A stretch of 64,000 bases of DNA from Brevundimonas sp. LM2 (GTDB lineage Bacteria; Pseudomonadota; Alphaproteobacteria; Caulobacterales; Caulobacteraceae): positions 2,522,501 to 2,586,500 of the forward strand of contig NZ_CP019508.1 in NCBI RefSeq assembly GCF_002002865.1. The letters run 5' to 3'. The notes under the pieces were generated by a model. That model saw only the letters and a program-made list of their open reading frames with translations. It searched no databases and was not told where the DNA came from. The translations under genes were made by a program, and so were the position numbers. Of the stretch, positions 40,294 to 49,389 are shown in pieces. Position 1 is the stretch's first letter. Each line of letters begins with the position of its first letter.

Positions 40294-41523
40294 ATGCCTG
40301 CTTCGAGCCCTGGAAGTCGCCGATCGGTCCTGATGGGCCTGGGGGGCCTGGCCCTGGGCGGACCATCGCTGGGCGGCTGCGTCACGGCTCCCCCGCCTGC
40401 GCCGCGCGCCCGACGCCCGCGGTTCGTCGCGCCGCCGCTGGCGCCGTACCGGCTGGACCCATCCCTGATCACGCGGATCACGGTCTGCACCCGCCCCTTC
40501 CGCCCCCAGGGCCCGCGCATCGAGGCGGAAACCGTCGGCGACAAGCGGGTGGTGCACAACTACGGCCACGGCGGCAGCGGCTGGTCCCTGTCCTGGGGCT
40601 CGGCCGAGATCGTGCGCGGCCTGGCGCTGGAGGGCGGCACCCGGGAGGTGGCGGTGATCGGCTGCGGGGCCCTGGGCCTGACGGCGGCGACCCTACTGCA
40701 GCGCGCGGGGGCCAAGGTGACCATCTATGCGGCCGAGCGTGTGGCCCAGGCGCGGTCGGCGCGGGCGACGGGGCTGTGGACGCCGGACTCGCGGATCGCC
40801 GACCTCGATCGTGTCGATCCGGTCTTTCCGGCGCTGTGGGAGCGGATGGCGCGGTCGTCATGGGCCATGCACCAGACCTATGTCGGCCTTCCGGGCGAGC
40901 CGGTCGCCTTCCTGGACCGTTATGCCCTGCAGGGCGGCCCCCAAGTTTCAGGCCGGATGGCGGCGGCAGCCCCCGCGCCGACTCCGGCCGGACCGGCGCG
41001 GGTCCGGTTTGCCGAGTACGCCAGCCGGCTGAACGACATCGTGCCTCAGCCGCATGCGCTGGACCGGCTGCAGCACCCCTTCCCGGTCCAGGGCGCGCGG
41101 GTGGGACCGAACATGCAGTTCAACATCGCCGAACTGGGTCACAGGCTGATGTCCGACTTCCTGGCCGAAGGTGGACGGATCGAGCCTCGCACCTTCCGCG
41201 CGCCGGGCGATCTGGCGGCCCTGGCCGAACCGGTCGTGGTCAACTGCACCGGCTATGGGGCCCGCGCCCTGTTCGGCGACGACAGCCTGGTGCCCGTACG
41301 GGGTCAAATGACCTGGCTGCCGCCCCAGCCCGAGGTTCGGTACAGCGTCTATTATGACGGCGTCGGCCTGATCTCGCGGCCCGACGGCGTTGGGGTCCAG
41401 GCCCTCAGGGGCGGCGACATGGTCGGCTACGGCGACGCCAAGGAAACGATCGACCGCGCCGAGGCGGAGGCCGCGATCCTGCGGGCCGCCGTCCTGTTCG
41501 AGGCCGCCGGCTTCAAGGCCTGA
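40294..41523 (+). CDS. FAD-dependent D-amino-acid oxidase-like protein, Tat-exported
   Basis: The 409-residue protein starts with a twin-arginine signal (SRRSVLMGLGGLALGG) ending in LGGC, a lipobox. The FAD-binding fold follows as VAVIGCGALGLTAATLLQRA, and the C-terminal half has VVNCTGYGARALFGDD and VPVRGQMTWLPP, as in DAO-family flavoproteins. It would be folded with FAD in the cytoplasm, exported by Tat, and perhaps lipid-anchored facing the periplasm. The substrate may be a D-amino acid or another amine. It is convergent with aroG. Confidence 0.82.
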   Translation: MPASSPGSRRSVLMGLGGLALGGPSLGGCVTAPPPAPRARRPRFVAPPLAPYRLDPSLITRITVCTRPFRPQGPRIEAETVGDKRVVHNYGHGGSGWSLSWGSAEIVRGLALEGGTREVAVIGCGALGLTAATLLQRAGAKVTIYAAERVAQARSARATGLWTPDSRIADLDRVDPVFPALWERMARSSWAMHQTYVGLPGEPVAFLDRYALQGGPQVSGRMAAAAPAPTPAGPARVRFAEYASRLNDIVPQPHALDRLQHPFPVQGARVGPNMQFNIAELGHRLMSDFLAEGGRIEPRTFRAPGDLAALAEPVVVNCTGYGARALFGDDSLVPVRGQMTWLPPQPEVRYSVYYDGVGLISRPDGVGVQALRGGDMVGYGDAKETIDRAEAEAAILRAAVLFEAAGFKA

Positions 41524-41526
41524 ACC

Positions 41527-42903
41527 CTAGGCCGCCTGCGACCGGTTGAGCCGTCCCGACTTCAATCGCTCGGCCACCAGGAAGGCCAGTTCCAGCGCCT
41601 GGTCGGCGTTCAGGCGCGGGTCGCAGTGCGTGTGGTAGCGGCTGGACAGGTCGTCCTCGGACACCGCCTGGGCCCCGCCGAGGCATTCGGTGACGTTCTG
41701 GCCGGTCATCTCCAGATGGACGCCGCCGGGGTGGACCCCCTCATGCTCGGCCACCTCGATGAAGCCCTTCACCTCGCCCAGGATCCGGTCGAACGGGCGC
41801 GTCTTGTAACCGCTTGCGGCCATCAGGGTGTTGCCGTGCATCGGGTCGATCGACCAGATCACCCGCTTGCCGTGGGCCTTGGCCGCCTTCATCAGGCGCG
41901 GCAGGCGGTCGTGGACCTTGTCGTGGCCGAAGCGGCCGATGACGGTCAGACGGCCGGGCGTATTGTCCGGGTTCAGGGCGTCGATCAGGGGCAGGAGATC
42001 GTCCGGCTCCATGGTCGGGCCGCACTTCACCCCGATCGGGTTCTTGATGCCGCGCATGAATTCGACGTGGGCCCCGTCCAGCTGGCGGGTGCGCTCGCCG
42101 ATCCACAGCATGTGGGCCGAGGTGTCGAACCATTCGCCCGACCCGCCGTCCAGCCGCGTCAGGGCGCTCTCGACGTTCAGCAGCAGGGCCTCGTGCGAGG
42201 TGAAGACCTCGACCCGGCTGAGATCCGGATGGGTCTCGGGCGTGACGCCGACCGCCTCCATGAAGGCCAGGGCCTCGGCGATCTTGTCGGCCAGCTCGCG
42301 ATACTGGGCCCCGATGCCGTTGTCGGCGAAACCCTGGGTCCAGCGGTGGATGTTGTACAGATCGGCATAGCCGCCGCCGGCGAAGGCGCGCAGCAGGTTC
42401 AGGGTTGAGGCCGACTGGTTGTAGGCCTTCAGCAGACGCTGGGGGTCGGGCACCCGCTCTTCCGAGGTGAAGCCCATGCCGTTGATGATGTCGCCGCGGT
42501 AGCTGGGCAGGGTGACGCCGTCGATGGTCTCGACGCCCGAGCTGCGCGGCTTGGCGAACTGACCGGCGATGCGGCCGACCTTCACCACCGGCTTGCGCCC
42601 CGCGAAGGTCAGGACCACGGCCATCTGCAGCAGCAGGCGGAAGGTGTCGCGGATGTTGTCGGTCGAGAACTCCTTGAAGCTCTCGGCGCAGTCCCCGCCC
42701 TGCAGCAGGAAGGCCTTGCCGGCCTCGACGTCGGCCAGACGCTCCTTCAGCCGCCGCGCCTCGCCGGCGAAGACGAGGGGCGGCAGGGCGCGCAGCTCGT
42801 CCTCGACAAGGCCGAGGGCGTGCGCGTCCGGATAGTCCGTCGGCATCTGCACGACGGGCTTGTTTCTCCAGCTTTCAGGGGTCCAGCGCGTATTCATTGG
42901 CAT
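41527..42903 (-). CDS. aroG: Class II 3-deoxy-7-phosphoheptulonate (DAHP) synthase
   Basis: The 458-residue plant-type DAHP synthase catalyses the first step of the shikimate pathway from PEP and erythrose-4-phosphate. Motifs include [43 protein letters not shown] and [21 protein letters not shown] 42903 (MPMNTRW) has GGAG about 11 bases upstream; ATG 42897 is an alternative. A 144-residue upstream extension in frame overlaps the DUF433 gene and is rejected. It is near pheA and chorismate mutase, forming a loose aromatic cluster. Confidence 0.96.
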   Translation of the reverse strand: MPMNTRWTPESWRNKPVVQMPTDYPDAHALGLVEDELRALPPLVFAGEARRLKERLADVEAGKAFLLQGGDCAESFKEFSTDNIRDTFRLLLQMAVVLTFAGRKPVVKVGRIAGQFAKPRSSGVETIDGVTLPSYRGDIINGMGFTSEERVPDPQRLLKAYNQSASTLNLLRAFAGGGYADLYNIHRWTQGFADNGIGAQYRELADKIAEALAFMEAVGVTPETHPDLSRVEVFTSHEALLLNVESALTRLDGGSGEWFDTSAHMLWIGERTRQLDGAHVEFMRGIKNPIGVKCGPTMEPDDLLPLIDALNPDNTPGRLTVIGRFGHDKVHDRLPRLMKAAKAHGKRVIWSIDPMHGNTLMAASGYKTRPFDRILGEVKGFIEVAEHEGVHPGGVHLEMTGQNVTECLGGAQAVSEDDLSSRYHTHCDPRLNADQALELAFLVAERLKSGRLNRSQAA

Positions 42904-42972
42904 AGGATAGGCGTCTCCGCCGCCTGAGACAATGAACGTGCTGGCGAGAATGGAGCGTGGTATGTTGCAGCC

Positions 42973-43200
42973 ATGGATGAGCTTCTGTCCCGCATCACCA
43001 TCGAGCCCGACAAGAACTTCGGGAAACCCAGCATCCGGCGCATGCGGATCCGTGTGCAAGACGTGCTGGAGATGTTGGCGGCGGGCGATCCGCCAGAGGA
43101 AGTTCTCGATGCCTACCCGGATCTCGAGCCCGATGACATCCGAGCCTGCATTGCCTACGCCAATGCCGTGATCACCGGGCGGGATATCGTCGTGGCGTGA
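42973..43200 (+). CDS. DUF433 family antitoxin
   Basis: The 75-residue protein ([40 protein letters not shown]) matches DUF433, a small helix-turn-helix family (VapB45-type antitoxins). It is followed by a DUF5615 PIN-like gene whose GTG start overlaps its stop, the standard order for this module. It is divergent from aroG, with 69 bp between starts. Confidence 0.88.
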   Translation: MDELLSRITIEPDKNFGKPSIRRMRIRVQDVLEMLAAGDPPEEVLDAYPDLEPDDIRACIAYANAVITGRDIVVA

Positions 43201-43526
43201 GGTTTGTCGTCGATGCCAATCTGCCTCCGGACATAGCCGACTGGCTGAGATCGCGCGGACACGATGCGGTCGCCGTAAGGGACCTCGGTCTACGCGAAAG
43301 CCCGGACGGTCCGATTTGGGATGCCGCCCTCGCAAGGGGCGCCGTCGTCATCACGAAAGACGCCGACTTCGCCATGTGGGCCTTGTCCAGAGACCCAGCC
43401 CCGAGGATCGTCTGGCTGCGCACCGGCAACTTGAGACGACGCGCGCAGCTGGAGCATCTGGATAAGGTCTGGCTGAGCGTCCTGAACCGCCTCGCCAACG
43501 ACGCCCCCATCGTCGAGGTTTGGTAG
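43197..43526 (+). CDS. DUF5615 PIN-like toxin
   Basis: The 109-residue protein begins [20 protein letters not shown] and contains [12 protein letters not shown] and [13 protein letters not shown], giving conserved acidic positions of the PIN-like DUF5615 (VapC45) nuclease family. GTG 43197 overlaps the DUF433 stop, so the pair is translationally coupled. It is four bases from the convergent gor stop. Target RNA is unknown. Confidence 0.88.
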   Translation: MRFVVDANLPPDIADWLRSRGHDAVAVRDLGLRESPDGPIWDAALARGAVVITKDADFAMWALSRDPAPRIVWLRTGNLRRRAQLEHLDKVWLSVLNRLANDAPIVEVW

Positions 43527-43530
43527 CCGC

Positions 43531-44925
43531 TCAACCCGCGCTAACGTCCTGCGACTGTTTGACCTTCAGGGTCACCAGCTCCTCGGCCATGGTCGGGTGG
43601 ACGGCGCAGGTGGCGTCCCACTGGGCCTTGGTCAGGCCGGCCTTCACGGCGATGGCGGCCAACTGGATCATCTCGGGCGCTTCCGGCCCGACGATGTGGA
43701 CCCCGACCACGCGGTCGTTGGAGGCGTCGACCACCAGTTTCATCAGCACCCGCTCGTCCGAACCTGTGAAGGCGTATTTCATCGGCCGGAAGCGGGTCAC
43801 GTAGACGTCGACCGCGCCGGAACAGCTGTGGCGCGCCTCGCTCTCGCTCAGGCCGACGACGCCGACCGGCGGCTGGCTGAACACCGCCGTGGCCACGGCC
43901 TCGTAGTCGAAATGCTGGGGGTTGTCGTTGTAGACGGTCTCGTGGAAGGCCACCGCCTCGCGGATGGCGACGGGGGTCAGGTTCATCCGGTCGGTGACGT
44001 CGCCTATGGCCCAGATGTTGTCGGCCGTGGTCCTGGACAGGGTGTCGACCTGGATCGCGCCCTTGTCGTTCAACTGGACCCCGGCGGTCTCCAGACCCAG
44101 GGACTTGACGTGCGGAACCCGGCCGGTGGCGAACATGACCACGTCGGTCTCCAGCTCCATGCCGTTGCCCAGCACGTTCAGCAGGCCGGTCGGCGTCTTG
44201 CGGATCTCGGTGTGCTGACAGCCCAGGACGACCTTGATGCCGCGCTTCTCGATCTCGCCGGCCAGGTGGGCGCGGACGTCGTCGTCGAAACCGCGCAGGA
44301 TGTTGGGGCCGCGATAGATCAGGGTGGTCTCGACCCCCAAACCGGCGAAGATGCCGGCGAATTCCACCGCGATATAGCCGCCGCCCGCGATCAGGATGCG
44401 CTTGGGCAGTTCCGGCAGGTGGAAGGCCTCTTCCGAGGTGATGGCGTGTTCGATGCCGGGCAGGCCCTCGGGCATCCAGGGCCGGCCACCGGTGGCGATC
44501 AGGATGCGTTCGGCGGTGATGATGCGGTCGCCGCCGTCCTCACCCTTGCCGGCGATGGACACGGTGTGGGCGTCGGTCAGGACGGCGCGGCCGTGGATCA
44601 GGTCGACCCCGGCCTTGCCCAGGTTGGCGGCATAGATGCCCGACAGGCGGGCGATCTCGACGTCCTTGGTCTCGATGAATTTCGGCCAGTCGAAGCGGGC
44701 ATCGATGGTCCAGCCATAGCCCTCGGCGGTCTCGAACTGGTGGGCGAAGTCGCTGGCCATGACCATGAATTTCTTGGGCACGCAGCCGCGGATCACGCAG
44801 GTCCCGCCGACCCGGTGTTCCTCGGCGATGGCCACGCGCTTGCCGCCCAAGGCCGTCAGCCGCGCCGCCCGGACGCCGCCGGACCCGGCACCGATGACGA
44901 AGAGGTCGTAGTCGTAGTCGGCCAT
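43531..44925 (-). CDS. gor: Glutathione-disulfide reductase
   Basis: The 464-residue FAD/NADPH flavoprotein reduces oxidised glutathione. FAD binding is at DLFVIGAGSGGVRAARL, the redox disulfide at GGTCVIRGCVPKK, the NADPH site at ILIAGGGYIAVEFAGIFAGL, and the catalytic His-Glu pair at CAVHPTMAEELV. The ATG at 44925 (MADYDYDLFVIG) follows GGAG. It is the last gene of a minus-strand run that starts with glmU and rpiA. Confidence 0.95.
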   Translation of the reverse strand: MADYDYDLFVIGAGSGGVRAARLTALGGKRVAIAEEHRVGGTCVIRGCVPKKFMVMASDFAHQFETAEGYGWTIDARFDWPKFIETKDVEIARLSGIYAANLGKAGVDLIHGRAVLTDAHTVSIAGKGEDGGDRIITAERILIATGGRPWMPEGLPGIEHAITSEEAFHLPELPKRILIAGGGYIAVEFAGIFAGLGVETTLIYRGPNILRGFDDDVRAHLAGEIEKRGIKVVLGCQHTEIRKTPTGLLNVLGNGMELETDVVMFATGRVPHVKSLGLETAGVQLNDKGAIQVDTLSRTTADNIWAIGDVTDRMNLTPVAIREAVAFHETVYNDNPQHFDYEAVATAVFSQPPVGVVGLSESEARHSCSGAVDVYVTRFRPMKYAFTGSDERVLMKLVVDASNDRVVGVHIVGPEAPEMIQLAAIAVKAGLTKAQWDATCAVHPTMAEELVTLKVKQSQDVSAG

Positions 44926-45070
44926 GCCGGGCTCCGCGAAAAATACCGTCCGACCCGTCCGACCCGTTCGGATCGACCGCCTGCGTCCATGGGGAGCCGC
45001 GCGGGAGAGGCGGGACTTAGGCACGCGTGTCCGCAGCGGCAAGGCTTGACGCCTGCGCCAATCCGCGCCG

Positions 45071-45754
45071 CTAGGGCACCAGCACCTCGACCCCGTCGTC
45101 CCGGCCGATGATCGCCTCGTCGGCCAGATCCAGGAACAGGCCGTGCTCGACCACGCCGGTGATCAGCTTCAGGTCGTCGGCCAGGCGCACCGGGTCGTAG
45201 ATGGCGGCGCAGCGGGCGTCGTAGATGACATTGCCGCCGTCGGTGCGGACCACGCCGCGATCGGCCTGGCGCAGACGGGCGGGCATGGCGATGTCGTGAT
45301 CGATCAGCACGTCCATGATGCGGTTGGCCGTCGCCTTGTGGCCGAAAGCGACGACCTCGATCGGCAGGGGGAAGGCGCCCAGCACTGGCACCACCTTGGC
45401 GGCGTCGGCGATGACGAGGCAGCGGTCCGACGCCTCCCACACCAGCTTTTCGCGCAGCAGGGCCGCCCCGCCGCCCTTGATCAGGGCCAGGCCCGGCCCG
45501 ACCTCGTCGGCCCCGTCGACGGTCAGGTCGATGCGGGAGACGTCTTCCAGCGTGGTCAGGGGCAGGCCCAGCTTGCGCGCCAGGTCGGCGGTCTTCTCGG
45601 AGGTCGGCACGCAGCGCAGGCCGGTCAGACCCCGCGCCGCCAGCGCCTTGACGAACCAGGCGGCGGTCGAGCCGGTGCCCAGACCGACGATCATGCCGGC
45701 CTCGACCCGCAGGGCGGCGGCCTCTCCGGCAATCTGTTTCTGGAGGTCAGACAC
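45071..45754 (-). CDS. rpiA: Ribose-5-phosphate isomerase A
   Basis: The 227-residue enzyme interconverts ribose-5-phosphate and ribulose-5-phosphate. Signatures include GMIVGLGTGSTAAWFVKALA, DLTVDGADEVG and LIKGGGAALLREKLV, with DGGNVIYD near the C-terminus. Length is normal. It lies 145 bp upstream of gor and is separated from glmU by a palindromic element. Confidence 0.96.
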   Translation of the reverse strand: MSDLQKQIAGEAAALRVEAGMIVGLGTGSTAAWFVKALAARGLTGLRCVPTSEKTADLARKLGLPLTTLEDVSRIDLTVDGADEVGPGLALIKGGGAALLREKLVWEASDRCLVIADAAKVVPVLGAFPLPIEVVAFGHKATANRIMDVLIDHDIAMPARLRQADRGVVRTDGGNVIYDARCAAIYDPVRLADDLKLITGVVEHGLFLDLADEAIIGRDDGVEVLVP

Positions 45755-45774
45755 ATACGGCTCCGCAGGAAGAG

Positions 45775-45938
45775 CCCTTCCCCTGGAGGGGGAAGGGTTG
45801 GGATGGGGTGGCGGCAGGGAACGTCCGGTCGCGCACGTTCACACCGTCGCCTTGCAGCGCTGGCCATCGGGTGTCGAAGCGTCCCTTCGACAGGGTGCCT
45901 CCACCCCATCCCCGGCCCTTCCCCCTCCAGGGGAAGGG
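45775..45938. repeat. Intergenic palindromic element, CCCTTCCCC type
   Basis: Bases 45775-45797 and 45916-45938 are exact 23-bp inverted copies (CCCTTCCCCTGGAGGGGGAA plus GGG). They are followed inwards by a further paired stretch, GGATGGGGTGG on the left and CCACCCCATCC on the right. Each end can also fold alone. It fills the gap between glmU and rpiA. The layout resembles 34771-34948. Confidence 0.8.
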
Positions 45939-45952
45939 GGCAGAAGCCGAGC

Positions 45953-47305
45953 TCATGGCTTTGCCGCCTTCTTCGCCTTGGCCTTGTCCCGAAACACCCT
46001 GCCCGCGCCGTCTTTGTTCACCTGCCGCCCGCGCCCCAGTGCCAGGGCGTCCGCCGGGACGTCCTCGGTGATCACCGAGCCCGAGCCGACGATGGCCCCC
46101 GCGCCGATGCTGACCGGCGCGACCAGGGCGCTGTTCGAGCCGATGAAGGCCCCCGCCCCCACCTCGGTGCGGGCCTTGTTGAAGCCGTCGTAGTTGCAGA
46201 AGATCGTGCCCGCGCCGATGTTCGCCCCCGCCCCGACCGATCCGTCGCCCAGATAGGACAGGTGGTTGGCCTTGGCCCCCAACTCCATCCGCACATTCTT
46301 GACCTCGACGAAATTGCCGACCTTCACGTCCTCGCCCAGATCGGCGCCGGGGCGCAGCCGGGCATAGGGACCGACCTCGGCCCCCGTCGCGACGGTCGCG
46401 CCCTCGATGTGGCTGAAGCTTCGGATCCGGGCGCGTTCGGCGATCCGGGCCCCGGGGCCGAAGACCACGAAGGGTTCGATCACCGTCCCCGCCCCGACCT
46501 GGGTGTCCCAGGCGAAATGCACGGTCTCGGGCGCGCTCATGGTTACCCCGGCGGCCAGGAAGGTCTCGCGCTGGACCTTCTGGAACAGCGCCTCGGCGGT
46601 CGCCAGTTCGGCCTGGGCATTGACGCCCATGACGGAGTCCTCGGCCGCCATGACCGCCCGCGTCGGGGCCCCGCGCCGGCGCGCCAGTTCGACCACGTCG
46701 GTCAGATAGTATTCGCCCTTGGCGTTCTGGTTGGTGACCTCGCCCAGCAGAGAGAACAGCAGGCCCACGGGGGCCGCCATGACGCCGGAATTGCAGGTGG
46801 TCAGGGCCAGGACCTCGGGTGAGGCCTCCTTGGCCTCGGTGATGGCGACGAGGGCGTCGCCCTCCATGACGAGCCGTCCGTACGCCCCCGGATCGGCGGC
46901 CTCGAACCCGATCACCGTGACCCCGTCATGCGTGTCGAACACCGCCTCGATGTCGGCGGCGCGCAGCAGGGGCACGTCGCCATAGGTGACCACCACCTGG
47001 CCCACGAAGTCGCCCAGCACGGCCTCGGCCGCCCGGACGGCGTGGCCGGTGCCCAGGGGCGGATCCTGGACCGCGATGGCGTCCTCGCCCAGGCGGGCCA
47101 CCACATGGGCGCGGACCTCGGGCGAATGGCTGCCCACCACCACCACGATCCGCTCGCAGCCCAGGGCCTCGGCCGCGTCGATGGCGTGGTCCAGCATGGC
47201 GCGGTGGCCGACCGGATGCAGCACCTTGGGCAGCGGCGACTTCATCCGCGTGCCCTGGCCGGCGGCGAGGATGATGGCGGCTCTGGCGGGGGAATGGGTG
47301 GTCAT
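45953..47305 (-). CDS. glmU: Bifunctional UDP-N-acetylglucosamine pyrophosphorylase / glucosamine-1-phosphate N-acetyltransferase
   Basis: The 450-residue enzyme makes UDP-GlcNAc for peptidoglycan and lipopolysaccharide. The N-terminal uridyltransferase has [20 protein letters not shown] and TYGDVPLL. The C-terminal left-handed beta-helix acetyltransferase has hexapeptide repeats, with [34 protein letters not shown] and [13 protein letters not shown]. All functional regions are present. It is divergent from the phosphatase gene. Confidence 0.97.
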   Translation of the reverse strand: MTTHSPARAAIILAAGQGTRMKSPLPKVLHPVGHRAMLDHAIDAAEALGCERIVVVVGSHSPEVRAHVVARLGEDAIAVQDPPLGTGHAVRAAEAVLGDFVGQVVVTYGDVPLLRAADIEAVFDTHDGVTVIGFEAADPGAYGRLVMEGDALVAITEAKEASPEVLALTTCNSGVMAAPVGLLFSLLGEVTNQNAKGEYYLTDVVELARRRGAPTRAVMAAEDSVMGVNAQAELATAEALFQKVQRETFLAAGVTMSAPETVHFAWDTQVGAGTVIEPFVVFGPGARIAERARIRSFSHIEGATVATGAEVGPYARLRPGADLGEDVKVGNFVEVKNVRMELGAKANHLSYLGDGSVGAGANIGAGTIFCNYDGFNKARTEVGAGAFIGSNSALVAPVSIGAGAIVGSGSVITEDVPADALALGRGRQVNKDGAGRVFRDKAKAKKAAKP

Positions 47306-47374
47306 GAATCGGTCCGGCGTCTAGTCACGCGCGGTGGTCTAGCCCATCGGGACGGCCGAAGGGAGAGAGACGCC

Positions 47375-48091
47375 ATGATCGAACGCGACCTTGAGGGCTG
47401 GACCCTGGCCTTCGACCTCGACGGCACCCTGGTGGAGACGCATCAGGACCTGGTCGGCACCCTGAACCGGATGCTGGTGATCGAGGGCCTGCCGCCCGTG
47501 CCCATGGAAGGGGCGCGCGAGCTGATCGGCGGCGGGGCCCGGGCCCTGCTGGAGCACGGCTTCACCCTGGCCGGCGCCCCGCTGGAGCGGGCGCAGGACC
47601 CGCAGCTGTTCGAGGCCTTCATCGCCGACTACATCGAACATATCGCCGACCACTCGGTGCCGTTCGAGGGCGTGGTCGAGACGCTGGAGACCCTGTCGGC
47701 CCGCGGCGCGACCCTGGTGGTGGTCACCAACAAGCGCTCGGACCTGTCCGAACTGCTGCTGGGCAAGATCGACCTGACCCGCCATTTCGCCGCCATCGTC
47801 GGCCCTGACCGGGTCAGCGCGAGGAAACCCTCGGGCGCCCACCTGATCGAGGCCATCCAATCGGTCGGCGGCGATCCGGCCCGCGCCATCATGATCGGCG
47901 ATGCCGCCCCCGACGCGGGCACAGCGCAGGACGCGAACATCCCCTGCATCCTGTGCAGCTTCGGCTACACCCCGATCCCAGTTGAGGATCTGGACCCCGA
48001 CGTCATCGTCGACGCCTTCGAGGACGTGGAAGAGGCTATCGATATGATCGTGGTGGACCACTATGTGGCCCGGGCGATGGCGGGGGTCTGA
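47375..48091 (+). CDS. gph: HAD-family phosphatase, phosphoglycolate phosphatase-like
   Basis: The 238-residue HAD hydrolase has motif I AFDLDGTLVETHQ, motif II VVVTNKRSD, motif III lysine in RVSARKPSGAHL, and motif IV IMIGDAAPDAGTAQ. These match Gph-type enzymes, which remove 2-phosphoglycolate arising from DNA repair or oxygenation. The motif IV Ser/Thr spacing differs slightly, so another phosphate ester is possible. GGGAGAG precedes the ATG. It is divergent from glmU. Confidence 0.85.
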   Translation: MIERDLEGWTLAFDLDGTLVETHQDLVGTLNRMLVIEGLPPVPMEGARELIGGGARALLEHGFTLAGAPLERAQDPQLFEAFIADYIEHIADHSVPFEGVVETLETLSARGATLVVVTNKRSDLSELLLGKIDLTRHFAAIVGPDRVSARKPSGAHLIEAIQSVGGDPARAIMIGDAAPDAGTAQDANIPCILCSFGYTPIPVEDLDPDVIVDAFEDVEEAIDMIVVDHYVARAMAGV

Positions 48092-48500
48092 CGCGCGCGC
48101 CGGAGCCGAGACTCCCGATCCGGAGAACCGTGGCGCCGCCTGCCGCAGAGACGACGTGGGCTCTTCGTCGCCGCCCGCGATCATGTCGCCCGGAGCACGG
48201 CCCGGAGATCTCAGGGACCAAGACGATCGATCCCTGATCGTGCAGATCGCCTGTCGATGATCTCGGTCGTCGCGGCGTCGACGGCTCACCCTGTTTCGGC
48301 CGATCGCGCGGCCATCAAGGCCTTCGCGCCGAATACTTGCAGCCCGTCTCCCGACGCCGATCATTAAAGGAAATGGTTCATGACCGGCAAACACGTCTCC
48401 TTCGATTAGGTGGATATACCTAGTCGTTTCTACCGATCAGTTTTATCACTATTGATTCAGGCTATTCTGACAAGCTGTCTCTACAGAAGAGGATCGCGGA
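48092..48500. other. Gene-free intergenic region with AT-rich promoter-like segment
   Basis: No coding region is convincing in this 409-bp gap. The left two-thirds is GC-rich without recognisable motifs. From about 48360 the composition drops in GC, and it contains an imperfect operator-like palindrome TAGGT-N6-ACCTA (48407-48422) and TTGATTCAGGCTATTCTGAC (48453-48472). These could form a promoter for the small ORF at 48501. The 258-bp gap at 48612-48869 also shows nothing certain. Confidence 0.4.
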
Positions 48501-48611
48501 ATGTTCGGAGAAGTCGTCGCCTACCTGCACCGTCACAATCGTGTCGCTTTCGCCGGCGCGCTCATGGCGATGTTCGCCGCGGGACTCAGTCTGATCAGCC
48601 ACCACCGCTGA
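48501..48611 (+). CDS. Small single-span membrane protein (36 aa)
   Basis: ATG 48501, with AGAGGA upstream, opens 36 codons (MFGEVVAYLHRHNRVAFAGA, then LMAMFAAGLSLISHHR). One hydrophobic segment is flanked by His/Arg. It follows an AT-rich, promoter-like stretch, which supports expression. Size and form resemble small membrane peptides (including type I toxin-like and stress peptides), but no family is recognised. Confidence 0.45.
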   Translation: MFGEVVAYLHRHNRVAFAGALMAMFAAGLSLISHHR

Positions 48612-48869
48612 CGCGCGTCCCGGAGGCCGCCCGCCGCGTCCCGGTCGGGTCAGCGGGTCAGCCCGTCGACCGCTGCGGCGGTCATGGGGAAGGCCGCCAG
48701 GGGACCGATCACGGCCTGGCTGGCCCCCACCAGCGCCCCCCGCAAAGATAGGCGGGATGCACCCGGCAACGCACGAGGCCGCCGTCAGCGTGAGCCCCTC
48801 CCAGGCCTGATCGCAAGGACAGGCGAAATAGCGTGGTCACCTGAAAGCGCGTCGATGTCGGTTCGATCG

Positions 48870-49283
48870 CTATCTCGCTTTCGCCGCGTCGAATGCCGCC
48901 CGCGCCGCCTCGATCCGCTCCAGGTGCGCCTCGGCCCACATCCAGACCCCGCAGAAGGCCGTGGCCAGGCTGAAGCCCATGTCGGTCAGGCGGTATTCGA
49001 CCTTGGGCGGCACCACCGGGTGGACAGTCCGGATCACCAGGCCGTCGCGCTCCATCTGGCGCAGGGTCTGGGTCAGCATCTTCTGGCTGACGCCACCGGA
49101 CAGGGCGGCGAGGCGGGTGAAGCGCTGCTCCCCGTGCTCGGCCAGGACGTCCAGCACGATCATGGTCCACTTGTCGGCGACCCGGCCGATCACCTCATTG
49201 ACCAGGGCCTCGACGCGGGGATCGACCGGCGGGTGGTCGAAGACGGCGGGGCGGATGGCGACTGGTTGAGTAGTGGCGGACAT
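48870..49283 (-). CDS. HxlR-family transcriptional regulator
   Basis: The 137-residue winged-helix protein contains IGRVADKWTMIVLDVLAEHG, RFTRLAALSGGVSQKMLTQT and LRQMERDGLVIRTVHPVVPP, the conserved HxlR DNA-binding core. The usual N-terminal Cys is replaced by a non-cysteine N-terminal arm, so a redox-sensing mode is less likely. It is divergent from a short-chain dehydrogenase, its probable target, with a shared intergenic operator. Confidence 0.92.
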   Translation of the reverse strand: MSATTQPVAIRPAVFDHPPVDPRVEALVNEVIGRVADKWTMIVLDVLAEHGEQRFTRLAALSGGVSQKMLTQTLRQMERDGLVIRTVHPVVPPKVEYRLTDMGFSLATAFCGVWMWAEAHLERIEAARAAFDAAKAR

Positions 49284-49304
49284 CGGTTTCTCTTCGGTGC
49301 GTAT

Positions 49305-49320
49305 GGCACGTTGAGGTGCC
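49305..49320. promoter_or_regulatory. Candidate HxlR operator
   Basis: GGCAC-N6-GTGCC at 49305-49309 and 49316-49320 is an inverted repeat in the 106-bp divergent promoter region between the HxlR regulator and the SDR gene. HxlR dimers bind such short dyads to control the neighbouring gene and themselves. Recognition by this protein is inferred from position. Confidence 0.45.
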
Positions 49321-49389
49321 TACTTTCGATCAGTGCGTGACCGTTCTATCTCAGTCGGCGCGAGGTCGGAACCTCGAAGGAGCCCAGAC

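Noticed and set aside
42904..43335. N-terminal extension of aroG
   Set aside because: It lies opposite the DUF433/DUF5615 genes and the class II DAHP synthase start is at 42903.
48407..48422. TAGGT-N6-ACCTA as a lux-box-like quorum-sensing operator
   Set aside because: Arms and spacing do not match known lux boxes and no luxR/luxI gene is nearby.
48650..48760. Short minus-strand frame ending with a hydrophobic sequence (GALVGASQAVIGPLAAF...)
   Set aside because: No start codon with a ribosome-binding site and no recognisable family; possible remnant but not supportable.
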